Assembly (NCBI GenBank): GCA_905478725.1
Contig: CAJQJT010000098.1
Coordinates: forward strand, 1-8,214
Source: an uncultured Pseudomonadales bacterium
GTDB taxonomy: Bacteria; Pseudomonadota; Gammaproteobacteria; Pseudomonadales; Porticoccaceae
Reading direction: 5' to 3'
DNA length: 8,214 bases
How positions within the stretch are numbered: the first letter of the stretch is position 1; each line of letters opens with the position of its first letter. Shown one piece after another: positions 1-6,256 of the stretch. Made by a program: the position numbers and the translations under genes. The notes beneath the pieces were generated by a model, which was not told the DNA's origin, did not search any database, and was given only the letters and a program-made list of their open reading frames with translations.

Positions 1-205
1 CACTAAAGTGGCACTCAACCGGTTTAGGGACATTCTGCAAAATGACGGGTACACTGTGACTGTTCGGACCACTCGCGGTGATGATATTGCCGCTGCCTGT
101 GGTCAGTTGGCCGGTGAGGTCAATGACCGCACCAAGCGCCAAGAGCGCTATAAAAAGCGTTTGCAGGACATGGATGAAGAGCAGGTGGTCAAGATTGTTG
201 GCTAG
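1..205 (+). CDS. rlmN: RlmN, dual-specificity 23S rRNA/tRNA adenine-C2 methyltransferase, C-terminal fragment
   Basis: The frame is open from base 2 at the left edge and ends at TAG 203-205, so only about 67 C-terminal residues are present. The fragment contains the family's C-terminal signature: NRF, then [11 protein letters not shown], then [10 protein letters not shown], then DRTKR. RlmN is a radical-SAM enzyme that methylates C2 of A2503 in 23S rRNA and A37 in some tRNAs. The Cys of ACGQL (codon 98-100) matches the methyl-carrying cysteine near the C-terminus of E. coli RlmN (C355). The GTG at 8-10 is an internal valine codon, not a start, because the homology continues upstream of it. 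rlmN lying before pilF and ispG is the usual gammaproteobacterial order. The fragment shows no defect; the truncation is only the window edge. Identification is firm. Confidence 0.95.
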   Translation, partial: TKVALNRFRDILQNDGYTVTVRTTRGDDIAAACGQLAGEVNDRTKRQERYKKRLQDMDEEQVVKIVG

Positions 206-226
206 CGATTAGCGAGAGCGTTGCGA
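203..226 (+). repeat. Short imperfect tandem repeat starting at the rlmN stop codon
   Basis: TAGCGAT (203-209) is followed directly by TAGCGAG (210-216) and then a degenerate AGCGTTGCGA. The first unit begins with the rlmN TAG stop, so the stop codon itself is duplicated one frame over. Two clear copies of a 7-mer are weak evidence on their own. It is listed because two other spacers in this window also carry stop-containing tandem repeats. Confidence 0.4.
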
Positions 227-237
227 TAGGTTAGAAA

Positions 238-253
238 CAGCATAGGAATGCTG
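238..253 (+). terminator. Possible weak terminator hairpin after rlmN
   Basis: CAGCAT, a 4-base loop (AGGA) and ATGCTG form a perfect 6-bp stem. It is followed by CGGTTTATAAATTGTTT, which is T-rich but broken by A and G. Outer AAAC (235-238) and GTTT (256-259) could extend the stem if a bulge is allowed. The stem is short and the tail poor, so it may be a weak terminator or an mRNA-end structure for rlmN. It could also be chance. Confidence 0.3.
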
Positions 254-267
254 CGGTTTATAAATTG

Positions 268-281
268 TTTCTCTTGAGAAA
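268..281. other. 14-bp inverted repeat upstream of pilF
   Basis: TTTCTC-TT-GAGAAA is a perfect 6+6 inverted repeat around a 2-base centre, 37 bases before the pilF start. A 2-base loop is too tight for a good RNA hairpin, so DNA-level symmetry such as a protein-binding site is the more natural reading. Its right half contains TTGAGA (274-279), one base from the TTGACA -35 box, but no convincing -10 box lies 16-18 bases downstream. Whether the pilF operon has its own promoter here is unresolved. Confidence 0.3.
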
Positions 282-317
282 GCCGTTTGATGGGAGCAAT
301 GACACGGAGAGTAAAGC

Positions 318-1091
318 ATGAAGAAACCGATAAGAAATTATTCGAGATTTTTGTTGTTGCTTGCAGTCATAGCAACCGCCGGCTGTGTGTCGAGCGGTGC
401 AGAAAAAAGTGCAGGGGCAGATCCGGATGCGGCAAATCAGCAGCATATTAGATTGGCCCTCAGTTATATAAGCTCTAACAACCGGGATCTCGCCCGAATT
501 CATTTAGAGAAAGCCAAGGCGTTTAAGCCGCGGTCTGCAGAGCTTTATAATGGCTATGCACTGTTATATCAGATGGAACAAGAATTTGAGCTGGCCGAGC
601 GGCACTATCGCAAAGCGCTGGCAGCAGACAGTACTTATACGCTGGCCCGCTACAATTATTCTGCCTTCCTGTTTAATCAGGGACGCATACAAGAGGCTCT
701 TGAAGAGATGCAGTTGGTCACTCAGGACCTTGCCTATGAGCGTCGTCCTCAGGCTTTTTATATACTGGGGCTCAGCCAGAAGCGTCTTGGTGATGTAGAG
801 GCAGCAGTGGAATCCTTTGAGAAAGCCACCCAGCTGTCAGCAGGATTTGCACCTCCGTTTATAGAGGCTGCCGAGATTTATTTTCAGCAGCAGAATTACC
901 CGCTGAGTAAAATGGCACTGGATCGATTCCGGCAGTTGAGCAAGCCCACGTCAAAGAGTCTGTGGCTGTCGGTGAGAATAGAGCAGCGCTTTGGCAATAG
1001 AGACAATGCTGCCAGTGAGGGATTGAAACTAAAGAATTTGTTTCCCTACTCAAAAGAGAATCTTGAATATCAGGCGTGGTTAAAACAGTAA
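318..1091 (+). CDS. pilF: PilF/PilW, type IV pilus biogenesis lipoprotein with TPR repeats
   Basis: A 257-residue TPR lipoprotein, close in length to P. aeruginosa PilF (about 252). In that system PilF is the outer-membrane pilotin needed for assembly of the PilQ secretin of the type IV pilus. Residues 11-22 are hydrophobic and lead to a lipobox with lipidated Cys at residue 23 (TAG-C). Thr at -3 is less usual than Leu. Residue 24 is Val, not Asp, which fits outer-membrane sorting. TPR-like units span about 40-212; the clearest are 74-107 (AELYNGYALLYQM, then AERHYRKALAADS) and 145-178 (QAFYILGLSQKRLGD, then AVESFEKATQL). The ATG at 318 is preceded by GGAGA (306-310), a good Shine-Dalgarno. 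The position between rlmN and ispG is the standard pilF locus. No other pilus genes are nearby, also as usual. A generic TPR lipoprotein is the only alternative. Confidence 0.93.
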   Translation: MKKPIRNYSRFLLLLAVIATAGCVSSGAEKSAGADPDAANQQHIRLALSYISSNNRDLARIHLEKAKAFKPRSAELYNGYALLYQMEQEFELAERHYRKALAADSTYTLARYNYSAFLFNQGRIQEALEEMQLVTQDLAYERRPQAFYILGLSQKRLGDVEAAVESFEKATQLSAGFAPPFIEAAEIYFQQQNYPLSKMALDRFRQLSKPTSKSLWLSVRIEQRFGNRDNAASEGLKLKNLFPYSKENLEYQAWLKQ

Positions 1092-1112
1092 CTAACCAGA
1101 GTAATAGATTAA

Positions 1113-2237
1113 ATGTTTAGTGGCACACCCATCGTGCGACGCAAGTCGCGACAGATCATGGTTGGTAGCGTTCCCGTTGGCGGTGATGCGCCAATCTCTG
1201 TTCAGAGCATGACCAATACCAGTACTGGAGATGTCGCAGCGACAGTCGCTCAGATAAACCGTATCCAAGCCGCTGGCGCCGATATAGTTCGTGTCTCTGT
1301 ACCCTCTATGGAAGAGGCTGAGGCCTTTGGTGAGATCCGTAAATTGGTCAATGTTCCCTTAGTAGCCGATATTCATTTTGATCACCATATAGCCCTGCGA
1401 GTGGCCGACCTAGGTGTTGACTGCCTGCGTATCAATCCGGGTAATATCTCTCGAGAGAGCCGCCTGCGTGAAGTGATCGCTAAGGCTCGTGACTTGAACA
1501 TTCCCATTCGAATCGGCGTCAATGCCGGTTCCCTGGGCAAAGATATACTGCGTAGGTACAACGAGCCGACAGCAGAAGCCATGGTTGAATCAGCCATGCG
1601 CAATGTCGACCTGCTCGACAAATACGATTTCCAAGACTTTAAAGTCAGCGTCAAAGCCTCAGACATTTTTATGGCTGTGGCTGCCTATCGCGATCTGGCA
1701 ACCCGTATCGAACAACCGCTGCACCTCGGTATCACTGAGGCCGGTGGCTTACGTTCAGGCACAGTGAAATCTTCTATAGGTCTGGGTGCGCTACTGCTCG
1801 ACGGTATTGGCGATACCATACGTGTCTCCCTCGCAGCGGATCCAGTAGAAGAGGCTAAAGTGGCCTGGGATATGCTCCGCAGTCTGCGTCTGCGCAGCAA
1901 AGGGATTAACTTTATAGCCTGCCCCAGTTGTTCGCGGCAGAACTTTGATGTGATCTCGACAGTCAACGCATTAGAGAGTCGTCTTGAAGATATTACCGTG
2001 CCAATGGATGTGTCGATTATCGGCTGCATTGTTAATGGGCCAGGTGAAGCCAAAGAGTCCGACTTCGGTTTGACTGGCGGCTCACCAGCCAATCTGGTTT
2101 ACCTAGATGGCGTCCCCGAGCACAAAATCGGCAATGAAAATTTGGTCGATGAACTGGAAGCACAGATTCGCGCCAAGGCTGCGGCCATAGAAGCCAAGCT
2201 GGCTCATGAAGCTGAGCAGATAATTGCTAAAGGCTAA
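1113..2237 (+). CDS. ispG: IspG, (E)-4-hydroxy-3-methylbut-2-enyl-diphosphate synthase
   Basis: IspG (GcpE) catalyses the penultimate step of the methylerythritol-phosphate isoprenoid pathway, reductively opening MEcPP to HMBPP with a [4Fe-4S] cluster in the cytoplasm. The 374 residues match E. coli IspG (372) almost collinearly. An N-terminal TIM-barrel domain (about 5-260) contains [41 protein letters not shown] and LGITEAGG. The C-terminal cluster domain has ligands Cys270 and Cys273 (ACPSCSR), Cys305 ([12 protein letters not shown]) and Glu312, the same positions as in E. coli. The start at 1113 matches the E. coli N-terminus (APIQRRKS versus TPIVRRKS), although the Shine-Dalgarno is poor (AGAG at 1098-1101). 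It lies 21 bases after pilF, so it is probably co-transcribed. No key residue is missing. Confidence 0.98.
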   Translation: MFSGTPIVRRKSRQIMVGSVPVGGDAPISVQSMTNTSTGDVAATVAQINRIQAAGADIVRVSVPSMEEAEAFGEIRKLVNVPLVADIHFDHHIALRVADLGVDCLRINPGNISRESRLREVIAKARDLNIPIRIGVNAGSLGKDILRRYNEPTAEAMVESAMRNVDLLDKYDFQDFKVSVKASDIFMAVAAYRDLATRIEQPLHLGITEAGGLRSGTVKSSIGLGALLLDGIGDTIRVSLAADPVEEAKVAWDMLRSLRLRSKGINFIACPSCSRQNFDVISTVNALESRLEDITVPMDVSIIGCIVNGPGEAKESDFGLTGGSPANLVYLDGVPEHKIGNENLVDELEAQIRAKAAAIEAKLAHEAEQIIAKG

Positions 2238-2287
2238 TTGCGACCGGCTAATTACCACAGGCTAACTGCTATAGGCTAAGGGCCAAC
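2232..2287 (+). repeat. Four 14-bp imperfect tandem repeats spanning the ispG-hisS gap
   Basis: GGCTAA occurs at 2232, 2246, 2260 and 2274, exactly 14 bases apart. The units are GGCTAATTGCGACC, GGCTAATTACCACA, GGCTAACTGCTATA and GGCTAAGGGCCAAC. The first GGCTAA is the last glycine codon plus stop of ispG. Because 14 is not a multiple of 3, the four TAA triplets supply stops in all three frames. The last unit carries AAGGG (2278-2282), the best Shine-Dalgarno for hisS, ten bases before its ATG. The whole spacer is therefore essentially repeat, probably grown by duplication of the gene end. Confidence 0.85.
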
Positions 2288-2292
2288 AACTT

Positions 2293-3567
2293 ATGAAACT
2301 TCAATCCATTCGCGGAATGAACGACTTACTCCCGGATCAGTCCCCCACTTGGCAATATCTCGAGCTAGTGATCGCCGATGTGCTGGCGCGCTACAGCTAC
2401 AGAGAAATTCGCTTCCCGATTCTTGAGCAGACAGAACTGTTTAAGCGTTCAATCGGTGAAGTTACCGATATAGTCGAAAAAGAAATGTACAGCTTTGAGG
2501 ATCGCAACGGCGACAGCCTCAGCCTGCGCCCAGAGGGTACAGCGAGCTGTGTGCGCGCCTGTAATCAGAACGGCCTGCTGCACAATCAGATTCAACGGCT
2601 CTGGTATACAGGCCCCATGTTCCGCCACGAGCGCCCCCAGAAGGGACGTCTTCGTCAGTTTCATCAAGTCGGCGTCGAAGCCTTCGGTCTAAACGGCCCG
2701 GATATAGATGCTGAGCTGCTGCTGATTACAGCGCGACTCTGGCAAGCCTTAAAAATTGATCAGGCAGTGACCCTGCAGATCAATTCTCTCGGCACATCTG
2801 CAGACCGTAAAATCTATCGCGCCGCATTGGTAGGCTACCTCAGTGCCCGTCACGACCAGCTCGATGAAGACAGTCAGCGCAGGCTGCACTCGAATCCGAT
2901 GCGTATTCTCGATAGTAAAAATGCCGATACCCAAGCGCTGCTAAACGACGCCCCGGTTCTGCAGGACTATATAGATAGCGAATCCAAAGAACATTTTGAC
3001 CAACTGCGCGCTATGCTCGATGCCGCAGGTGTTAGCTATGAAATTAATCCTCGTCTAGTACGTGGTCTCGACTATTACTCGAAGACGGTTTTCGAATGGG
3101 TTACCAGCAGTCTCGGTGCTCAGGGAACAGTCTGTGCTGGCGGCCGCTACGACGGCCTAGTGGAACAGCTCGGCGGCAAACCCTGTCCCGGAGTTGGCTT
3201 TGCTATGGGCATGGAAAGGCTGGTGCTGCTGCTTGACGAGTTGGGCGTAGTGCCGGATAGTGTCGGCCAGACGGTGGATCTCTATCTGGTTGCCGTTGGC
3301 GATGTGAACAGGCAGGCATTGGTGCTTGGAGAAAATCTGCGTACCCACTGTCCAACCCTGCGCTTGCAGACTAACTGCGGCGGCGGAAGTTTTAAATCGC
3401 AAATGAAAAAAGCTGACAAAAGTGGCGCCTCTATTGCCTTGATATTGGGCGAAGATGAAGCCGCAAATAATAAAGTGGGGGTCAAGTTTTTGCGTCAAGA
3501 TCGCCCCCAAGAAACGGTTGATCAAGACCAATTGGCTAACCTAATAATTACATTAACGACTGATTGA
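2293..3567 (+). CDS. hisS: HisS, histidine-tRNA ligase
   Basis: Class II aminoacyl-tRNA synthetase that charges tRNA-His with histidine; cytoplasmic homodimer. The 424 residues match the E. coli length. The N-terminus IRGMNDLLP is typical of HisRS. Motif 1 lies around 30-65, and motif 2 includes [17 protein letters not shown] (109-125) with Arg111 and Arg114. The HisA signature LVRGLDYY (255-262) contains Arg257, equivalent to catalytic Arg259 of E. coli. CAGGRYDGL (281-289) follows, and motif 3 is [11 protein letters not shown] (300-310). The C-terminal anticodon-binding domain covers about 328-424 ([10 protein letters not shown], then LGEDE). The start at 2293 gives the family N-terminus, with AAGGG from the upstream repeat as ribosome-binding site. 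It sits in the ispG-hisS-yfgM-bamB operon, where hisS is always found in this group. Confidence 0.98.
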   Translation: MKLQSIRGMNDLLPDQSPTWQYLELVIADVLARYSYREIRFPILEQTELFKRSIGEVTDIVEKEMYSFEDRNGDSLSLRPEGTASCVRACNQNGLLHNQIQRLWYTGPMFRHERPQKGRLRQFHQVGVEAFGLNGPDIDAELLLITARLWQALKIDQAVTLQINSLGTSADRKIYRAALVGYLSARHDQLDEDSQRRLHSNPMRILDSKNADTQALLNDAPVLQDYIDSESKEHFDQLRAMLDAAGVSYEINPRLVRGLDYYSKTVFEWVTSSLGAQGTVCAGGRYDGLVEQLGGKPCPGVGFAMGMERLVLLLDELGVVPDSVGQTVDLYLVAVGDVNRQALVLGENLRTHCPTLRLQTNCGGGSFKSQMKKADKSGASIALILGEDEAANNKVGVKFLRQDRPQETVDQDQLANLIITLTTD

Positions 3568-3570
3568 GGA
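3565..3570 (+). promoter_or_regulatory. Shine-Dalgarno of yfgM overlapping the hisS stop codon
   Basis: TGAGGA begins with the hisS TGA stop (3565-3567), and its AGGA core ends six bases before the GTG at 3577. Correct spacing supports the GTG as the yfgM start, and the overlap suggests translational coupling between the two genes. Confidence 0.7.
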
Positions 3571-3576
3571 ACACCT

Positions 3577-4290
3577 GTGGCAGACCATATTACTGAAGAA
3601 GAGCAAATCGAAGCCCTTAAGCGCTGGTGGGATGAGAACGGCAAACAGGTCGTTCTGGCCATAGTGCTTACTGTTGGTGGTTATTTTGGCTGGCAAGCAT
3701 GGACCGATTATGTCGACGATCAAACCGCAGCAGCATCGCTGGTTTATCAAGAGATGCTAGACAACATGGATGGTGCAGTTCCCGGTGATGCTCTGGGTAC
3801 AGACAAGCAGGCTGAAATTAGCCTGCTGGCTGAAACGCTCAAGCAAGATTACAGCAATACGCAATATGCCTTTTATGCCGCGCTGATTAAAGCCAAGCTG
3901 GCGGTTGAAAGCACTGATTTAACGGCTGCCGCTGTTGAGCTGCAGTGGGCTATGGACAATGCCGACGAAACTGTAAATGAGAATATCGCACGCCTGCGAT
4001 TGGCGCGAGTTGAAGCCGCCGCTGGCAATCTGGATACAGCTCTGCAGTTAGTGCAGGGTGTTGATGCTGGTGAGCTAAAGTCAGCCTTTGACGAAGCCAA
4101 AGGTGATTTCTATCAGCAGCAGGGCAACGCTGGTGCAGCTTATTCGGCCTATGAAGCAGCCATGATGAGTATTGACGCGGGCAACAGCTCCGCTAGTCAG
4201 CTGCTGCAGCTGAAGATCAGTCAAGTAAAACCAGTGGCGAGCAAATCGGTTGAAGCCGAAGAGTCTGTGGAACAGGGCGACGCCTCATGA
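3577..4290 (+). CDS. yfgM: YfgM, ancillary SecYEG translocon subunit (TPR-like periplasmic domain)
   Basis: The 237-residue product has the YfgM layout: a short charged cytoplasmic N-terminus (ITEEEQIEALKRWWDENGK), one membrane segment at about 24-42 (QVVLAIVLTVGGYFGWQAW) and a periplasmic TPR-like domain. In E. coli, YfgM pairs with the chaperone PpiD at the SecYEG translocon and helps hand on periplasmic and outer-membrane proteins. The helical repeat pattern is visible at about 95-200 (AFYAALIKAKLAV, ARLRLARVEAAAGNLDTALQLV, GDFYQQQGNAGAAYSAYEAA). It is about 30 residues longer than E. coli YfgM (206), mainly through an acidic, low-complexity C-terminus (about 214-237). The start is GTG with a well-placed AGGA. 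It lies nine bases after hisS and overlaps bamB by four bases, its standard neighbours. Family assignment is firm; function is taken from E. coli. Confidence 0.93.
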   Translation: MADHITEEEQIEALKRWWDENGKQVVLAIVLTVGGYFGWQAWTDYVDDQTAAASLVYQEMLDNMDGAVPGDALGTDKQAEISLLAETLKQDYSNTQYAFYAALIKAKLAVESTDLTAAAVELQWAMDNADETVNENIARLRLARVEAAAGNLDTALQLVQGVDAGELKSAFDEAKGDFYQQQGNAGAAYSAYEAAMMSIDAGNSSASQLLQLKISQVKPVASKSVEAEESVEQGDAS

Positions 4291-5429
4291 AAAAACTTAA
4301 TTTATTACTCTGTGCATTGTTGATTTCAGGCTGTAGTTGGTTTGGTGGCGATGACGAAGACGAAATAAAGCCAGCAGAGTTGGTTAAATTCGAACAGCAG
4401 GTAAAAATTAAAAAGCAGTGGTCAACAAAAGTTGGCGGCGGTAACAAAAAGTTTTGGAGCAGTCTGCGTCCTGCCGCGAGCAGCGATACAGTGTTTGCCG
4501 CTGATCACGAAGGCAAGGTCAGCGCCATTGATATAGCCACCGGCAAGCGTCTCTGGAGTACCGAGTTAGATGTCTCGATTTCTGGCGGAGTTGGCTATGC
4601 TCCGGGCCAGGTATTGGTTGGTAGTATTGAAGGTGAAGTCTACGTATTGAATGCGGCTGATGGCTCAGTAATCTGGACCGCCACCGTTAGTTCAGAGATT
4701 TTGGCTAGCCCTCAGGGTAATGGCGATGTGGTTGCCGTACAGACTATCGACAACAAACTATTCGCCTTAGATGGAGAGAATGGTGATGTCCTGTGGCAGC
4801 ATGAAGACGATGCACCTCTGCTCACAGTGCGCGGCACCAGTGCACCGTTAGTCACTGAAAGAATGATCTTGGCCGGTTTTGATTCGGGCAAATTAATTGC
4901 TTTTAACCCAGAAAATGGCTCATTGATTTGGGAATCGCGACTGGCGCTGCCAAAGGGTCGTACCGACCTAGAACGCATGGTTGATGTCGACGGCCCAGCC
5001 TTGCTAGTTGATGATGTGATTTATGCAGTGACTTATCAGGGGCGCTTGGGTGCTATATCTCGTGGCACTGGCAGAAGCCTGTGGTTCCAAGATGGTTCCT
5101 CACATAGTTCGCCGGCCTATAGTAGTGGTCAGGTTTTTGTCAGTGAAGCAGACAGTACAGTGCGTGGTTTCAGTTCTGGCAGCGGCCAGGTTGACTGGAC
5201 CAATGATCAGCTGTTTTTACGTCGTGTCACCGGCCCTGCAGTACTATCTGGTTATATTGCCGTTGCTGATGCTGAAGGCTACCTGCACTTGCTTAGTACC
5301 GAAGACGGCAGCTTTGTTGCTCGTACCAAGGTCGATGGTAGTGGTGTCAGTGCACCTATGTTGACCGTTGGTGATAGTTTGATTGTGCAGTCTAATGGCG
5401 GCTCCCTGAGCGCATTCAAGATTCAGTAA
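4287..5429 (+). CDS. bamB: BamB, outer membrane protein assembly factor lipoprotein
   Basis: BamB is the beta-propeller lipoprotein of the BAM complex that inserts beta-barrel proteins into the outer membrane; it binds BamA on the periplasmic side. The 380 residues start with a lipoprotein signal (MKKLNLLLCALLISGC) and lipidated Cys16. Ser17 follows, as expected for outer-membrane sorting, then an acidic linker. The propeller repeats carry Gly-x-x-x-Trp-type blade ends with Trp at 90, 130, 170, 215, 266 and 304. The last blade has GSFVAR, with Ala in place of Trp. The loop at about 221-240 (LPKGRTDLERMVDVDGPALL) resembles the BamA-facing region of gammaproteobacterial BamB. The ATG lies inside ATGA shared with the yfgM stop (4287-4290), implying translational coupling; there is only a weak upstream GGGCG. 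The gene ends in a double stop, TAATAG. Confidence 0.97.
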   Translation: MKKLNLLLCALLISGCSWFGGDDEDEIKPAELVKFEQQVKIKKQWSTKVGGGNKKFWSSLRPAASSDTVFAADHEGKVSAIDIATGKRLWSTELDVSISGGVGYAPGQVLVGSIEGEVYVLNAADGSVIWTATVSSEILASPQGNGDVVAVQTIDNKLFALDGENGDVLWQHEDDAPLLTVRGTSAPLVTERMILAGFDSGKLIAFNPENGSLIWESRLALPKGRTDLERMVDVDGPALLVDDVIYAVTYQGRLGAISRGTGRSLWFQDGSSHSSPAYSSGQVFVSEADSTVRGFSSGSGQVDWTNDQLFLRRVTGPAVLSGYIAVADAEGYLHLLSTEDGSFVARTKVDGSGVSAPMLTVGDSLIVQSNGGSLSAFKIQ

Positions 5430-5447
5430 TAGCCCGCCCTTTGATTC

Positions 5448-5546
5448 AAAAGCCTCCACTGCGTTAGTTTGCTAGTCTGATAGCTTGATAGCTTGATAGC
5501 TTGATAGCTCGATGGCCCAAGACAGTGGAGGGCCTTTTCTTTTCTT
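5448..5546 (+). terminator. Intrinsic terminator with a 61-base repeat-filled loop, end of the bamB operon
   Basis: AAAAG-CCTCCACTG (5448-5461) pairs with CAGTGGAGG-GC-CTTTT (5523-5538). Nine base pairs are uninterrupted, then a G-C and AAAA/TTTT pairs follow around a 2-base bulge. A pyrimidine tract (TTTTCTTTTCTTCTT from 5535) comes after. The loop of 61 bases is far longer than the usual 3-8 and holds an 8-bp tandem repeat. GGCCC (5514-5518) and GGGCC (5530-5534) offer a smaller alternative hairpin with an 11-base loop that ends at the same T tract. The minus-strand transcript would also form a stem followed by TTTT, so weak two-way function is possible. Confidence 0.72.
5471..5518 (+). repeat. 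8-bp tandem repeat (GATAGCTT) in the terminator loop
   Basis: Three exact GATAGCTT units (5479-5502) are followed by GATAGCTC (5503-5510). More divergent units flank them: GCTAGTCT (5471-5478) and GATGGCCC (5511-5518). Decay at both ends is typical of slippage-grown arrays. Adjacent units create TTGATAG, giving TGA and TAG, and the 8-base period puts stops in every frame. Each AGCT is self-complementary, so small alternative stems can form within the array. It lies outside any coding region. Confidence 0.9.
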
Positions 5547-5591
5547 CTTGGTCTATAGTCAGCTTGTCTTGGCGTCCACAGAGATCAATCT

Positions 5592-6233
5592 ATGATTCAA
5601 CTTAATAACAAAAAACTCAAACAGGCCGAGGCCAACTTTTTGTCCCGTTATCCCGGCGGCTTTGCCGATCCGGAAATGATCAAAATTGGTAAGCGCCATT
5701 CCATGGAGAAAATGATCACCATGGCCCATGAGAGCTTTAGTGCCCGGGCGCGAAAAAATATCGATCAGTACGTTGAGGATATGGCCAAGGTAGTGGGTCG
5801 CTCCTCAATGGTCTCTATGTTTGAGAAGCCCAAGTTCCGCGACTTTGTTAAGCGTTTGGCCCCCGGGGAACAGTCCTTTATGGTTCAGGCTATGCACCAA
5901 CTGTTGCATACAGATAATAAGCAGGCCGGCTTTGAGGCCCTAGTGGAACTGCTGAAAACCGAAAAGCTAGCGAAGTGGAGCCTGATCTCAATTATTCCAA
6001 CTTACTATGCGCCAACCACTGAAGTATTTGTAAAACCGACCACGGCAAAAAATGTGATTAAGCATTTTGATGTTGAGGGCTTGATCTACAAGCCAACCCC
6101 GAGTTGGGAGTTCTATACTGCCTACCGGGATTTAATTAACGAGGCAAAAACCAAAGTCGATAGCAGTCTGTCGCCATCCAATGCGGCATTCTCAGGATTT
6201 TTGATGATGGCAATGCCATCCTCTGACCACTAA
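5592..6233 (+). CDS. Unrecognised 213-residue protein, first gene of a unit inserted between bamB and der
   Basis: I do not recognise a family. The product is a 213-residue, mainly helical, soluble-looking protein with no signal peptide, lipobox or clear membrane segment. It has no cysteine and an unusually high methionine count (about 13). The N-terminal part (about 1-110) is basic and rich in charged helices (KKLKQAEANF, SARARKNIDQYVEDMAKVVGR, KPKFRDFVKRLAPGEQSFM). A more hydrophobic stretch at about 128-141 (KWSLISIIPTYYAP) follows, then an aromatic segment (YKPTPSWEFYTAYRDLI, 166-182). The start is uncertain: ATG 5592 has only a weak purine stretch (CAGAGA) before it, and ATG 5676 (Met29) is the next in-frame option. 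It is followed after 23 bases by the GST gene, so the two are probably co-transcribed. Codon choice and base composition resemble the neighbours. It looks like a real gene because the frame is long and follows a terminator. Confidence 0.8.
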   Translation: MIQLNNKKLKQAEANFLSRYPGGFADPEMIKIGKRHSMEKMITMAHESFSARARKNIDQYVEDMAKVVGRSSMVSMFEKPKFRDFVKRLAPGEQSFMVQAMHQLLHTDNKQAGFEALVELLKTEKLAKWSLISIIPTYYAPTTEVFVKPTTAKNVIKHFDVEGLIYKPTPSWEFYTAYRDLINEAKTKVDSSLSPSNAAFSGFLMMAMPSSDH

Positions 6234-6240
6234 CAGAACC

Positions 6241-6244
6241 GGAG
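6241..6244 (+). promoter_or_regulatory. Ribosome-binding site of the GST gene
   Basis: GGAG lies 12 bases before the ATG at 6257. This is slightly long spacing, but it is the only purine-rich stretch in the 23-base gap. It supports the 6257 start, which also places the catalytic tyrosine at the usual position. Confidence 0.5.
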
Positions 6245-6256
6245 TTTTCAACACTC

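Noticed and set aside
259..264. TATAAA as a -10 box for pilF
   Set aside because: The hexamer is good, but there is no -35 match at normal spacing and no extended -10 TG, so it is not reported as a promoter.
1685..2092. A 135-residue open frame on the minus strand inside ispG
   Set aside because: It lies wholly inside a well-conserved gene, has low-complexity Ser/Arg-rich sequence and resembles no protein I know. It is a shadow of ispG codon bias.
5479..5518. The 8-bp repeats as a CRISPR array or attachment site
   Set aside because: The units are too short and directly adjacent, without spacers. No cas, integrase or transposase genes are present.
5554..5559. TATAGT as a -10 box for the 5592 gene
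   Set aside because: No acceptable -35 box lies 16-18 bases upstream, since that stretch is the terminator stem and T tract. A promoter for this unit must exist somewhere, but this one cannot be supported.
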